The notes under the pieces are model-generated. The model was not told the DNA's origin. It saw nothing but the letters and a program-made list of their open reading frames with translations, and ran no database searches. Below, in pieces: positions 14,785 to 23,564 of a stretch of 64,000 bases of DNA. The position numbers were made by a program, and so were the translations under genes. Source of the DNA: Advenella mimigardefordensis DPN7 (GTDB lineage Bacteria > Pseudomonadota > Gammaproteobacteria > Burkholderiales > Burkholderiaceae_B); assembly GCF_000521505.1 (NCBI RefSeq), contig NZ_CP003915.1, forward strand, positions 1,240,001 through 1,304,000, read 5' to 3'. The first letter of the stretch is position 1. Each line of letters begins with the position of its first letter.

Positions 14785-16014
14785 TTACTTACTGGCGCCG
14801 TGATAGATCAGCGGCTCTTTCGAGGCCTTGGCGTCATCGAATGTCAGTTCCTTATCGCCTGCCGGATAGCCATTCTCCTGCAGCAGGAATGCCATGATAT
14901 CGGCATACACTTTCGGTTCCAGGCTCGCCGGCTGGGTGGCCGGCATGTTCTGCGAAACGATGGTGAAAATATCGCCAACATGGAAGTTCGCTGCCGGATT
15001 GGCAAAGTGCTTGCCCTTAAGCGCAGGCCCCGAGCGTCCGCTTAGCGTATCGCCATGGCATAGGGCACAGTTTTCAGCATAGTCGGCTTTGCCGCGTTCA
15101 GCCTGGGCGCTGGTGTAGAGCTTGGCCGCTTCGCCACTGCCCGTTACTACCTTTTTGGCTCCGCCTGCTGCTTCGCCATTGCCGCCTGCCGCCTTGTTGT
15201 CTGCGCCTGTCGCTGCCGCTTTGGGCGCGGCGGCAACGCTTTTGGCCTGATCATCGACCGCTACTGCATAGGGGTCCAGCAATTTGCCCAGCGTGCCATT
15301 GGCCTGCAATGCTTTGATGCTGGTCTCGAATGCCTGCGCCGCAGCCGCGTTGGCGGGGTCATAGAGCGCTACCAGATTCCAGCGGGCATGCGGCTCATTC
15401 AGTTCAGCATAGTCGAACTGCTTCGCTTCCTTGTGTTTGGCCAGGTAGCCAACCACTGAGGGGCGCCACAGCATCGCCGCGCCGACTTTTTTCTGCTCCA
15501 GCGCCGAAATGGCTGCATCGTTGGTTGGATGCACGCTGGCTTGCAGCTTTGGATGGTCGGCGAAGTACAGGTTGGGCGTGGTCTGATAAGCCACCGCGAC
15601 CTCACTGCCTTCAGGTAGTGTGGACAGCGAATGCGCAGCCGCGGCGACGGGTGTAACCAGCACAAAGCCGGTGCGACCATAGGCGGAGGTCGCCTTCATT
15701 CCTTCGGGTAAGCCACTGGATGAAGCATCGACCGGGAAGCCCATTACCAGTTGGCAGTCTTTGGCCGCCATGGCGTTGAACTCCTTCAGATCGAAGCCTT
15801 CTTCGTCATCGCCGGTACCGTCAAAGTCATGTACGGTCAGGGTAGTGTTCTGCTGTTTGGCCACCGCCGCCGCGATGGCCTTGTCCATCTCGACGGTGGG
15901 GCTGGAGGTATCCACGCAGACCGACACGGCAGCCTGAGCCGTGCCAATACCGCTGGCGACAAGCGCCAGCGACAACACCGGGCGAAGGAAAGTGGATAGT
16001 GAAGAGTGATTCAT
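14785..16014 (-). CDS. Periplasmic substrate-binding-like domain fused to cytochrome c (XoxJ-XoxG-like partner of PQQ dehydrogenase)
   Basis: 409 residues. Signal peptide to about residue 28 (A-Q-A). Residues 30-250 look like the periplasmic binding fold of the MoxJ/XoxJ type (C-V-D-T-S-S-P near the start, then the two-lobe pattern, A-A-M-L-W-R-P). A low-complexity Ala/Gly linker (about 255-298) leads to a class I cytochrome c: C-A-L-C-H haem site at 316-320, L-S-G-R-S-G-P-A-L-K-G, and Met357 (N-M-P) as the likely sixth ligand. It lies 17 bases after the PQQ dehydrogenase gene, so it probably takes electrons from that enzyme. The single-chain fusion is unusual. AAGGAA lies directly before the ATG, a close spacing. 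Confidence 0.85.
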   Translation of the reverse strand: MNHSSLSTFLRPVLSLALVASGIGTAQAAVSVCVDTSSPTVEMDKAIAAAVAKQQNTTLTVHDFDGTGDDEEGFDLKEFNAMAAKDCQLVMGFPVDASSSGLPEGMKATSAYGRTGFVLVTPVAAAAHSLSTLPEGSEVAVAYQTTPNLYFADHPKLQASVHPTNDAAISALEQKKVGAAMLWRPSVVGYLAKHKEAKQFDYAELNEPHARWNLVALYDPANAAAAQAFETSIKALQANGTLGKLLDPYAVAVDDQAKSVAAAPKAAATGADNKAAGGNGEAAGGAKKVVTGSGEAAKLYTSAQAERGKADYAENCALCHGDTLSGRSGPALKGKHFANPAANFHVGDIFTIVSQNMPATQPASLEPKVYADIMAFLLQENGYPAGDKELTFDDAKASKEPLIYHGASK

Positions 16015-16031
16015 TTCCTTAACTCCATGGC

Positions 16032-17744
16032 TTACAGCGAGAATACGTACAGGTGGCCGCCCAGCGGGATGTTCCGTACTTTGGGGTCCTTGGCCATTTC
16101 GCCGCCCCAGATCGGTACGCCACCGCCCCAGCCGGCGAACACACCGACGTATTGCTTACCGTTGACCGTCCAGGTTGAAGGCACGCCCAGCACGCCGGAC
16201 GCCATCTTCGGACTTTGCCACAGGACTTTGCCGGTCTTGGCGTCGAAGGCATACAGGTAGCCATCTGCGCTACCGGAGAACAGCAGGCCGCCGGCTGTGG
16301 TCAGCATGCCGCCGTTCCATGGCAGTTCTGACGGGAATTCCCAGGCCTGCTTGCCGGTATTCAGATCGATCGCCTGTACTGAACCCCAATGATTAGGGAA
16401 GGCCGGATCGCGCTTAACCAGGAAGGTTTCGCCAAGGAATGGCAGACCGGCCTTGTAGCTGACCGCTGCGCCCTTCATGGTCATACATGTATGCAGAGTG
16501 GGTACATAGGCCATGTGGGTGTCCGGGCTGACCGAGATTGGCCACCAGTTCTTGCCGCCCAGAAAGCTTGGACAAGTGAACACCTCTTTGTCCACGGTTG
16601 GACGTTTTTCGGGATCGGTGATGGCCTTGCCATTGGCGTCAAAGCCGGTAATCGACGTGGCAGTGGCGAACTTCTCTGCGTAGATCAGCTTGCCGTCATT
16701 GCGGTCGATGGCATAGAACCAGCCATTGCGACTTGCGCTAACCAGCGCTTTATGCTCTTTGCCCTTGTAGGTAATATCGGTCAGGACGGTCTCATTGGTG
16801 CCGTCATAGTCCCAGGTATCGTTGGGTGTGTACTGGTAGTGCCACTTGATCTTGCCGGAGTCGGGATTCATCGCGATCACCGAATCGGTATACAGGTTAT
16901 CGCCAGGACGCAGTGTGGCCAGCCATGGTCCGGGATTGCCTACACCCCAGAACAGGGTGTCGGTTTCGGCATCGTAAGAGCCGGTCAGCCAGGCTGCACC
17001 ACCACCCGTTTCAGCCGCGCCCTTGGGCCAGGTGTCGCCGCCAGGTTCGCCGGGTAGCGGCACAGTGTGCTGTTTCCAAACCTGCTTGCCGGTCTCGGCA
17101 TCCAGCGCCTCCACAAAGCCGCGCGCGCCGTATTCGCCACCAGACACACCAACGATTACCTTGCCTTTAACGACCAGCGGCGCCAGGGTCATGGCATAGC
17201 CAACGTCAGCTGCGTTGAGTGATTCATTCCAGATGACCTTACCGGTCTTGGCGTCCAGCGCAACCACGTGGTTATCCAGCGTGGCCATATAGACTTTATC
17301 ACCATACAGGGCGACGCCACGGTTGACGACGTCGCAGCAGATGGTTTTCAGGCCGACCTCGGACAGATCGTGCTCGTATTTCCACAGTTGCTTGCCGGTG
17401 CTGGCCTGGAAGGCGATCAGATTATTCTTCGGTGTGGTCACGAACATATAGTCGCCGTTAACGATCGGCGGGGCTTCGTGGCCCATGTCGAAATCACTTT
17501 TCCAGTCCCAGGCCGGTTTGAGGTTGGCGACGTTTGAGGTATCGATGGTCTTGAACGGCGCATAGCCACGGCTGGTGTAGTCACGGCGGTACATCAGCCA
17601 GCCGTCGTCAGTAGCCGCGTTCTTCAGACGGGCATCTGTGACCGGCGCATAGTCAGCTTCGGCAGCGGCTGCCATGCCGGCGCAATTCAGCAGCGTAGCC
17701 GCAGCCAGTGCTTTCAGTATGAAGCGGGAAAAGTGTTTGTCCAT
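16032..17744 (-). CDS. PQQ-dependent alcohol dehydrogenase, lanthanide (XoxF/ExaF-PedH-like) type
   Basis: 570 residues from ATG 17742-17744 (GGAG six bases upstream; the frame extends 13 codons further without a ribosome site). It oxidises alcohols to aldehydes in the periplasm with PQQ. Signal peptide to about residue 28 (G-M-A-A-A-A). The eight-bladed propeller repeats show as W-x-x-x-G and A-L-D-A-x-T-G-K motifs. The vicinal disulphide Cys136-Cys137 that stacks on PQQ is present (I-C-C-D). The catalytic Asp312 is in T-W-D-Y-D-G, and Asp314 two residues on is the extra ligand diagnostic for lanthanide rather than calcium enzymes. Operon with the fused cytochrome gene. No PQQ synthesis genes lie in the window. 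Confidence 0.88.
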   Translation of the reverse strand: MDKHFSRFILKALAAATLLNCAGMAAAAEADYAPVTDARLKNAATDDGWLMYRRDYTSRGYAPFKTIDTSNVANLKPAWDWKSDFDMGHEAPPIVNGDYMFVTTPKNNLIAFQASTGKQLWKYEHDLSEVGLKTICCDVVNRGVALYGDKVYMATLDNHVVALDAKTGKVIWNESLNAADVGYAMTLAPLVVKGKVIVGVSGGEYGARGFVEALDAETGKQVWKQHTVPLPGEPGGDTWPKGAAETGGGAAWLTGSYDAETDTLFWGVGNPGPWLATLRPGDNLYTDSVIAMNPDSGKIKWHYQYTPNDTWDYDGTNETVLTDITYKGKEHKALVSASRNGWFYAIDRNDGKLIYAEKFATATSITGFDANGKAITDPEKRPTVDKEVFTCPSFLGGKNWWPISVSPDTHMAYVPTLHTCMTMKGAAVSYKAGLPFLGETFLVKRDPAFPNHWGSVQAIDLNTGKQAWEFPSELPWNGGMLTTAGGLLFSGSADGYLYAFDAKTGKVLWQSPKMASGVLGVPSTWTVNGKQYVGVFAGWGGGVPIWGGEMAKDPKVRNIPLGGHLYVFSL

Positions 17745-18243
17745 GTATGTCTCCGTAAATTTAGTGTTGCCAGCCAGCCGCACCTGCGTCGGCTCGTATT
17801 GGCCGGTACTAGCCCCTGTTAAGCAATCTCCGTGCCAACACGAATGGTGGCAGCATCAAGACAACGATCAGACATGGTGCTGTCAGGGGACTTCTCTCAA
17901 AGAAAAACCTGTGTGTTTGCTGTTGATGGAAACAGCCGTACATCCGGGTTCGGTGGCTGCAAAACGGCACCTGAATACTGGCTGAATTTAAGCAAAATGC
18001 GACAAATGAAGGCTGGCGCCGATGGGTTGCGCGACATGCATGACGTAACCTGCGACAGAAGCAGAGAAACGCAATTGCAAAAGCAATAATGAAGAGACGT
18101 GCACGGCGACAGACGATTATCGCCACGCGTGATTGCTGTCTGCTCAATGCGTTATGTGATAATTCAATCGCAAGAAAAAGATTGCTTGCGATTGAATTGG
18201 GCTTTATTCTGACCGCGACAGTCCGGGTTCCAGGAGATCAATC
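17745..18243. other. Divergent promoter region between PQQ dehydrogenase and ada-like gene
   Basis: 499 bases without a gene I accept; open frames here are shadows without ribosome sites. The one clear element is the 14-bp inverted repeat at 18161-18198 next to ada. The rest should contain the dehydrogenase promoter, but I see no clear box. Confidence 0.5.
18161..18198. promoter_or_regulatory. ada: Palindromic double Ada-box upstream of ada-like gene
   Basis: Perfect 14-bp inverted repeat AATTCAATCGCAAG/CTTGCGATTGAATT with a 10-nt spacer, ending 45 bases before the ada start. Each arm fits the AAT-N6-GCAA pattern of the E. coli Ada-binding site (A box AAT, B box GCAA). It is a likely operator for the adjacent activator; the palindromic arrangement is unlike the single E. 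coli site. Confidence 0.65.
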
Positions 18244-19332
18244 ATGTCATCAACGCAAGCACCTGTTCAGTTTTCTTCCAATGAGGCGCGCTGGCAGGCT
18301 GTACAAAGTCGCAATCGACTGGCGGATGGGCATTTTGTCTATGCGGTAAAAACCACGGGGGTGTACTGTCGGCCCAGTTCCTCGGCTCGCCTGCCCAACA
18401 GAAAAAATGTGGTGTTTTTTGATACGGCGCAAGATGCAGAAGCGGCCGGCTATCGTGCCAGCCGCCGCGCGCACGCGGATCGAACCCTGGCAGCAGATGA
18501 ACGTGCAGAGCTGGTGGCGCGGGCCTGTCGCCAGATAGAAGCGGCGCCAACGCCGCCCAGCCTGGATGAGCTGGCAGCCCAGGCCAATATGAGCCCGTTT
18601 CATTTTCATCGCGTCTTCAAGGCTGAAACGGGTGTTACACCGAAAGCCTACGCGTCTGCCTGGCGCGCCAGAAAATTACGCGATGAACTGGGTGGGTCCG
18701 CCACTTCAATCACAGATGCCATCTATACCGCAGGCTTCAACTCCAACAGCCGCTTTTACGAAGCCTCGGAGCAGTTGCTGGGTATGAGCGCCCGGGACTA
18801 TCGGGCTGGCGGGCAGGGTGCAGTTATCCGGTTTGCTATCGCCCAATGTTCGCTGGGGGCAATTCTGGTGGCGCAAAGCCAGCGTGGTATCTGCTCCATC
18901 ATGCTGGGCGACGATCCCGATACGCTATTGCGCAACCTGCAGGATCAGTTTGCCAGGGCCCGATTCGTTGGCGGTGATGCTGCATTTGAACGTGTGGTTG
19001 CGCAAGTGATCGGCTTTGTCGAGGCGCCATCGATAGGCCTGAACCTGCCGCTGGATGTTCGCGGTACGGCATTCCAGGAGCGAGTGTGGCAGGCATTGCG
19101 TGACATTCCACCCGGCACGACAGTCAGTTACGGTGAGATTGCCGAGCGGATCGGGGCGCCTACTGCCGTGCGTGCTGTGGCGCAGGCTTGTGGCGCCAAC
19201 CGCATTGCCGTTGCCATCCCCTGTCATCGCGTAGTCAGGCGCGATGGCGATTTATCGGGCTATCGCTGGGGTGTGGCGCGCAAGCGCCAGTTGCTGGAAA
19301 AGGAAGCAGGCACGCCGCAGCATGATCGTTAG
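18244..19332 (+). CDS. ada: Ada-like bifunctional methyltransferase/AraC-type regulator with degenerate N-terminal zinc site
   Basis: 362 residues. In E. coli, Ada moves methyl groups from DNA phosphotriesters and O6-methylguanine onto its own cysteines and then activates repair genes. Domains: N-terminal Ada zinc domain (about 10-80), AraC helix-turn-helix (about 90-185: L-D-E-L-A-A-Q-A-N-M-S-P-F-H-F-H-R-V-F), and C-terminal methyltransferase (195-355) with intact P-C-H-R-V (Cys327). In the N-domain the acceptor Cys42 is kept (V-Y-C-R-P-S), but the other three zinc ligands are Ser46, Ser73 and Ala76 instead of Cys. The C-domain should work; phosphotriester sensing is doubtful. Divergent from the PQQ operon and preceded by a palindromic Ada-box. 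Confidence 0.9.
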   Translation: MSSTQAPVQFSSNEARWQAVQSRNRLADGHFVYAVKTTGVYCRPSSSARLPNRKNVVFFDTAQDAEAAGYRASRRAHADRTLAADERAELVARACRQIEAAPTPPSLDELAAQANMSPFHFHRVFKAETGVTPKAYASAWRARKLRDELGGSATSITDAIYTAGFNSNSRFYEASEQLLGMSARDYRAGGQGAVIRFAIAQCSLGAILVAQSQRGICSIMLGDDPDTLLRNLQDQFARARFVGGDAAFERVVAQVIGFVEAPSIGLNLPLDVRGTAFQERVWQALRDIPPGTTVSYGEIAERIGAPTAVRAVAQACGANRIAVAIPCHRVVRRDGDLSGYRWGVARKRQLLEKEAGTPQHDR

Positions 19333-19651
19333 TCTGAAACGCACGGTAACCCTGGTCGCAGCCGGATTGGTTGACCTCACAGGAAGGTGGCTGCCATCGT
19401 TCGCTACCCAAGTCTGTTGCTGTGGTTTTGTTGCGGCGCAAGCACATTCATCCGGGTCTGCTATCCGTTGAATCAGCAATTGAATAATTGAATAATTGTG
19501 GGACAATGATCGCGTAAGAAAGACACACTTGCAGTGCAGAAGGCGTACCTGTTAAACCTGCTCAGCTCGTTGCATAAGTACTTTCTTACCCGGGGTGGAC
19601 AGAATCAATCCGAAAGAGAAACAACAAGAGAAACAACAAGAGAGACAGCTT
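19333..19651. other. Intergenic region with short tandem repeat before the CoA-ligase gene
   Basis: No gene seen. At its end, two copies of a 12-base purine-rich unit (GAAACAACAAGA) lie at about 19618-19641, directly upstream of the ligase start and overlapping its leader; they form an A-rich unstructured translation start region. Confidence 0.45.
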
Positions 19652-21310
19652 ATGACAAATGAAATACAGATGGGCCTGATGCAGCCGCATTCACTGCTGA
19701 TATCGTCGCTGATTGTGCATGCCGAACGCCATCATGGCGATGCCCAAATCGTTTCGCGACGCGTTGAGGGTGATGTACATCGCTATCAATGGCATGATGT
19801 TGCACGTCGTTCACGGCAGGTGGCCCGTACACTGGATGGCATGACGCTGCCTCTTTCCTCGCGCGTGGCCACGCTGGCATGGAATGGCTATCGGCATCTG
19901 GAATTGTATTTTGGCGTAAGCGGCTCGGGCAGGGTTCTGCACACCATCAACCCCCGGTTACACCCCGATCAGATCGTATGGATTGCCAATCATGCCGATG
20001 ATCAAGTGCTGTGCTTCGATATCAGTTTTCTGCCTTTGGTACAGGCGGTGCACAGCAAATGTCCAACGATCAGGCAATATGTCGCACTATGCGACCGTGA
20101 CGCGTTGCCTGTTGATAATGGCATTCCGGGGCTGATCAGTTATGAGCAGTGGATAGAACCGCAATCGGATGATTATGACTGGCCGCAGTTTGATGAGAAT
20201 GCCGCTTCCAGCATGTGCTACACCAGCGGCACCACAGGTAACCCTAAAGCAGTCATGTACAGCCATCGTTCCACGCTGCTGCATGCCTACGGAGCAGCGC
20301 TGCCCGATTCCATGAGCATATCGGCACGTGATGTGATTCTGCCTGTGGTACCCATGTTTCACGTTAATGCCTGGGGAATACCATATGCCGCCGCGCTCAC
20401 TGGCGCATCGCTGGTTTTTCCCGGCCCTCAGCTGGATGGAAAATCGGTTTATGAGTTAATAGAGCAGGAGGGAGTGACGTTTGCTGCCGGTGTGCCCACT
20501 GTATGGCAGATGCTGCTTGATCATGTCAAAAGTGAAGGCCAATCATTTTCCACTCTGAAACGCACTGTGATTGGCGGTTCGGCCTGCCCTCCGTCCATGA
20601 TCCAGGCGTTTCGCGAGCAATACAATGTTGAGGTAATCCATGCCTGGGGAATGACAGAGACCAGTCCTTTGGGGACGCTCTGCACGCTGAAAAACAAATC
20701 GCTCATGCTGCCGGCAGAAGAACAAACGCAACTGCGTCGCAAGCAGGGGCGGGCGCTGTATGGAATTGATTTCAAAATTGTTGGCGACGCTGGAAACGAA
20801 TTGCCCTGGGACGGAAAAACATTCGGTGATTTGTATGTAAAGGGACCGTGGGTCGTGCGCGACTATTTTCCCGGTCAGGGAAATGCCGCGCTGGTAGATG
20901 GCTGGTTTCCCACCGGAGATGTCGCAACGATTGACGCCGATGGCTATTTGCAGATCACAGATCGCAGCAAGGATGTGATTAAATCCGGTGGCGAATGGAT
21001 CAGCTCGATCGACATCGAAAACATCGCCATGGCTCATCCGGCGGTACAACTGGCTGCCTGCATCGGTGTGAGTCATCCAAAGTGGGAAGAACGTCCGGTT
21101 GTGGTGGTTGTTAAGCGCGAGAATATGACGCTGGATAAAGAGGAGCTACTGCAGTTTTATGAAGGCAAAATGGCCAAATGGCAGATACCGGATGACGTGA
21201 TTTTCGTGGACGCTATTCCGCTGGGCGCGACAGGAAAAATGCTCAAATCCAGAATTCGGCAGATGCCCGAAATCACTGCGTATGGTGCGACAGAGGGGAG
21301 CAGGCAGTAA
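19652..21310 (+). CDS. Acyl-CoA ligase (AMP-binding family, medium/long-chain fatty acid or methylthiopropionate type)
   Basis: 552 residues from ATG 19652; the frame extends 19 codons upstream over a purine repeat, but AGAGAGA before 19652 and family length favour this start. It activates a carboxylic acid with ATP and CoA. The P-loop Y-T-S-G-T-T-G-N-P-K, the W-G-M-T-E-T-S-P-L-G motif, T-G-D-V-A-T-I-D, the hinge D-R-S-K-D-V-I-K-S-G-G-E-W and the C-terminal catalytic Lys (T-G-K-M-L-K) are all present. The overall type is that of AlkK/DmdB-like ligases. It stands alone on the plus strand; the substrate is not known. Confidence 0.85.
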   Translation: MTNEIQMGLMQPHSLLISSLIVHAERHHGDAQIVSRRVEGDVHRYQWHDVARRSRQVARTLDGMTLPLSSRVATLAWNGYRHLELYFGVSGSGRVLHTINPRLHPDQIVWIANHADDQVLCFDISFLPLVQAVHSKCPTIRQYVALCDRDALPVDNGIPGLISYEQWIEPQSDDYDWPQFDENAASSMCYTSGTTGNPKAVMYSHRSTLLHAYGAALPDSMSISARDVILPVVPMFHVNAWGIPYAAALTGASLVFPGPQLDGKSVYELIEQEGVTFAAGVPTVWQMLLDHVKSEGQSFSTLKRTVIGGSACPPSMIQAFREQYNVEVIHAWGMTETSPLGTLCTLKNKSLMLPAEEQTQLRRKQGRALYGIDFKIVGDAGNELPWDGKTFGDLYVKGPWVVRDYFPGQGNAALVDGWFPTGDVATIDADGYLQITDRSKDVIKSGGEWISSIDIENIAMAHPAVQLAACIGVSHPKWEERPVVVVVKRENMTLDKEELLQFYEGKMAKWQIPDDVIFVDAIPLGATGKMLKSRIRQMPEITAYGATEGSRQ

Positions 21311-21476
21311 CGGTAGCGATGCGTGTGTTGCTTTCGGGGAAGGCGGGTTCGGGTCAGTGCCGACTGTTGCTTTGCGGAACACATGCTGCCTGCATGTGCA
21401 ACGGAACACTGGCTGCCAGTTGCTCGCCTTTGATGAAGCAAAATGCAGCGTCAGTACCCAGGCATATTCTCCTGTA

Positions 21477-22382
21477 TCAGCGCGTGGTGCGTTCCCAAAT
21501 CATCTCCGCAGCAACCGACAGGGGCTCCTTGGAGCGATACAGTCTTACTTCGAACGGTACTTCGTTTTGCCTGCCGCCCAGAACGCGTAATGTGCCTGCC
21601 TTGCAATCCTGTGCAACTACGGACCAGGGTAGCCAGCCGATGCCACGACCCTTTTTGATCAGCGCCCAGGCCACTTCCACTGAATCACAATAGGCGACCG
21701 GTGACAGCGCATAACTGCTTGCCCGCAGATGGTCGCTCAGAATATGGTGTAGTGACAGGGTATTCAGATAGGTTACATGCGGAATAGGCGTAAATTCATC
21801 AAGCAGATCATAGGCCGCTAAACTGTATTCGGCGGCACTGCACACCGGCACAAATCGGTCTGCGCCCAATTGCAGGTACTGGAAACCGGCCGTCGCAACC
21901 GGAACCGATAAATTGGGATGCTCGTAGCAGCATAGAAAATCAACTTCTTCGCGTTGCAGCAGGGCGACCATGTCCGGTGTTGAGCCGGTTCTGATTTGCA
22001 CCGACACCGGCGCAGACAGCTCCCGGCCAATTGCATCTGTCATTTTGCATGCCCAGTCTGCTACCAGCGTGCTAGCCAGATAGCGCCCGGTCGCAACACG
22101 TAATATGTGGTTCGTATCGTGTCCGGGCGATTTTATTTTCTTGCTGACCGTATTCAGCCTGGCAACAATATATTCGGCGGTCACCAGCAGTTCGCGTCCT
22201 TCCTGAGTGAGCCTCACGGGGATCTTGCTGCGGTCGACCAGCGTTGCGCCGGCCCAGTGTTCCAGATCCCGGATGCGCCGGCTGAAAGCAGGGTGAGTCA
22301 CATTGCGAAGCTCTGCAGCCTTAGTAAAACTGCATGTTCTGGATAAGGCGATCAGATCTTTCAGAAGCTTGGTTTCTGCCAT
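21477..22382 (-). CDS. LysR-family transcriptional regulator
   Basis: About 301 residues from the ATG at 22380-22382, which gives the usual LysR beginning (L-L-K-D-L-I-A-L-S-R-T-C-S-F-T-K-A-A-E-L); an earlier ATG at 22448 would add 22 atypical residues. Helix-turn-helix about residues 15-60 (V-T-H-P-A-F-S-R-R-I-R-D-L-E); effector domain from about residue 90. It is divergent from the Bug receptor gene, with a palindrome between them, so it most likely controls the receptor/deacylase pair in response to a small organic acid. Confidence 0.85.
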   Translation of the reverse strand: MAETKLLKDLIALSRTCSFTKAAELRNVTHPAFSRRIRDLEHWAGATLVDRSKIPVRLTQEGRELLVTAEYIVARLNTVSKKIKSPGHDTNHILRVATGRYLASTLVADWACKMTDAIGRELSAPVSVQIRTGSTPDMVALLQREEVDFLCCYEHPNLSVPVATAGFQYLQLGADRFVPVCSAAEYSLAAYDLLDEFTPIPHVTYLNTLSLHHILSDHLRASSYALSPVAYCDSVEVAWALIKKGRGIGWLPWSVVAQDCKAGTLRVLGGRQNEVPFEVRLYRSKEPLSVAAEMIWERTTR

Positions 22383-22468
22383 GTGATAGCTACCGTCAAA
22401 ATAGGGAGCGAAGCGCGCCTGACCGCCAGAATGGTGTGTCACGGACAAGCTGCCTTGTCGGTTTTATT

Positions 22469-22486
22469 TTGCACGACGTTGTGCAA
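22469..22486. promoter_or_regulatory. Palindromic operator candidate for the LysR regulator
   Basis: TTGCAC-GACGTT-GTGCAA, a perfect 6+6 inverted repeat with outer TTTTAT/TAAAA flanks, contains the T-N11-A core of LysR sites. A further half-like GCACAA follows at 22492. It is placed between the divergent regulator and Bug gene. Confidence 0.6.
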
Positions 22487-22556
22487 TAAAAGCACAATTA
22501 TGTGGATTTTCACCATTTAGTATAGACGCAATACCTGTTCCAACGGAGACATTGTC

Positions 22557-23564
22557 ATGAAAAAGTTAAGTAACAAAGTGACGCGAACAACTTTCTGTGC
22601 CCTGTGTGCTGTTGCTGTGTTGGTGGTCAGTGGTGGGACGGCGCTCGCCGCCTCGACATATCCTGATCGCCCCATCACGATTGTGGTGGGATATCCTGCG
22701 GGCGGCAGCGTTGATCTTAATGGCAGGATAGTGGCTGAAAGCCTGGCAAAGAAAATAGGCGCCAATGTGGTAGTTGAAAATCTGGGAGGCGCCGGCGGCA
22801 CCATCGGCGCACAGAAAGTAATTCGCGCCCGGCCGGATGGCTATACGCTGCTAGTGGGTTCACTTAACGAAGTGGTCATTGCCAGTCTGGTAAATCCGGC
22901 GGTTAAATATAACGGCATTACCGATTTGCAGGCTATCGGCCTGATTGGTGATCAGCCATTGGTATTGGCTGCTTCCAAAGCGGGTAATATAAAAAATACT
23001 GATGATCTGGTAAAAGTGGCAACCTCAGGAAAATCGGACAGCTACAGCTATGGTTCATCCGGGGTGGGTACCTCCTTGCATATGGCGGGTGAAATGGTTA
23101 ATGCTGAAACCGGGGCCAGATTTTTGCATGTGCCGTATCGTGGCGTTGCGCCGCTGGTAACCGATCTGACCAGCGGGCGTCTTCCTCTGGGTGTATTTGC
23201 TCTGTCTTCGGCGTTACCGCAGATACAATCAGGGCAGATTACTGCTATTGGTGTGACCAGTGCAAAACGTTCTTCATTTGCCGCGGATATTCCGGCGCTG
23301 GCTGAAAACCCGGCACTCAAGGCTATGGATATCAGCGTCTGGTTTGGCCTGTTCGGCCCCAAAGGCATGCCCGAAGATGTGACCAAAAAATTACAAGCCG
23401 GCCTGCAGCAAGTGTTGGCGGATCCGGAATTTCAGGCGCAATACCAGAAGACCGGCAGTAATATCATGCGCACGCAACCTGATCTGGCTGCGTTCTTCCA
23501 GGCGGAGCATAATAAATTCAAAAAACTCGCTGAAACGGCCCACATCGCAACGGAGCGACCATGA
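22557..23564 (+). CDS. Bug-family tripartite tricarboxylate transporter receptor (TctC-like)
   Basis: 335 residues. Periplasmic solute receptor. Signal peptide to about residue 32 (G-T-A-L-A-A). The Bug signature follows: Y-P-D-R-P-I-T-I-V-V-G-Y-P-A-G-G-S-V-D at the start of the mature part, E-N-L-G-G-A-G-G-T-I-G, A-R-P-D-G-Y-T-L-L-V-G and the V-P-Y-R-G-V-A-P segment. Bug proteins are greatly multiplied in Alcaligenaceae and usually stand apart from TctA/TctB, as here. The start of the downstream hydrolase overlaps its stop by four bases, so receptor and hydrolase are coupled. Confidence 0.9.
   Translation: MKKLSNKVTRTTFCALCAVAVLVVSGGTALAASTYPDRPITIVVGYPAGGSVDLNGRIVAESLAKKIGANVVVENLGGAGGTIGAQKVIRARPDGYTLLVGSLNEVVIASLVNPAVKYNGITDLQAIGLIGDQPLVLAASKAGNIKNTDDLVKVATSGKSDSYSYGSSGVGTSLHMAGEMVNAETGARFLHVPYRGVAPLVTDLTSGRLPLGVFALSSALPQIQSGQITAIGVTSAKRSSFAADIPALAENPALKAMDISVWFGLFGPKGMPEDVTKKLQAGLQQVLADPEFQAQYQKTGSNIMRTQPDLAAFFQAEHNKFKKLAETAHIATERP

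Noticed and set aside
16389..17057. 222-codon open frame opposite the PQQ dehydrogenase
   Set aside because: Antisense of a gene with clear catalytic motifs; composition is typical of a shadow frame.
17809..18147. Small open frames in the region between the PQQ dehydrogenase and ada
   Set aside because: Overlap each other on both strands, no ribosome sites and no conserved-looking pattern.
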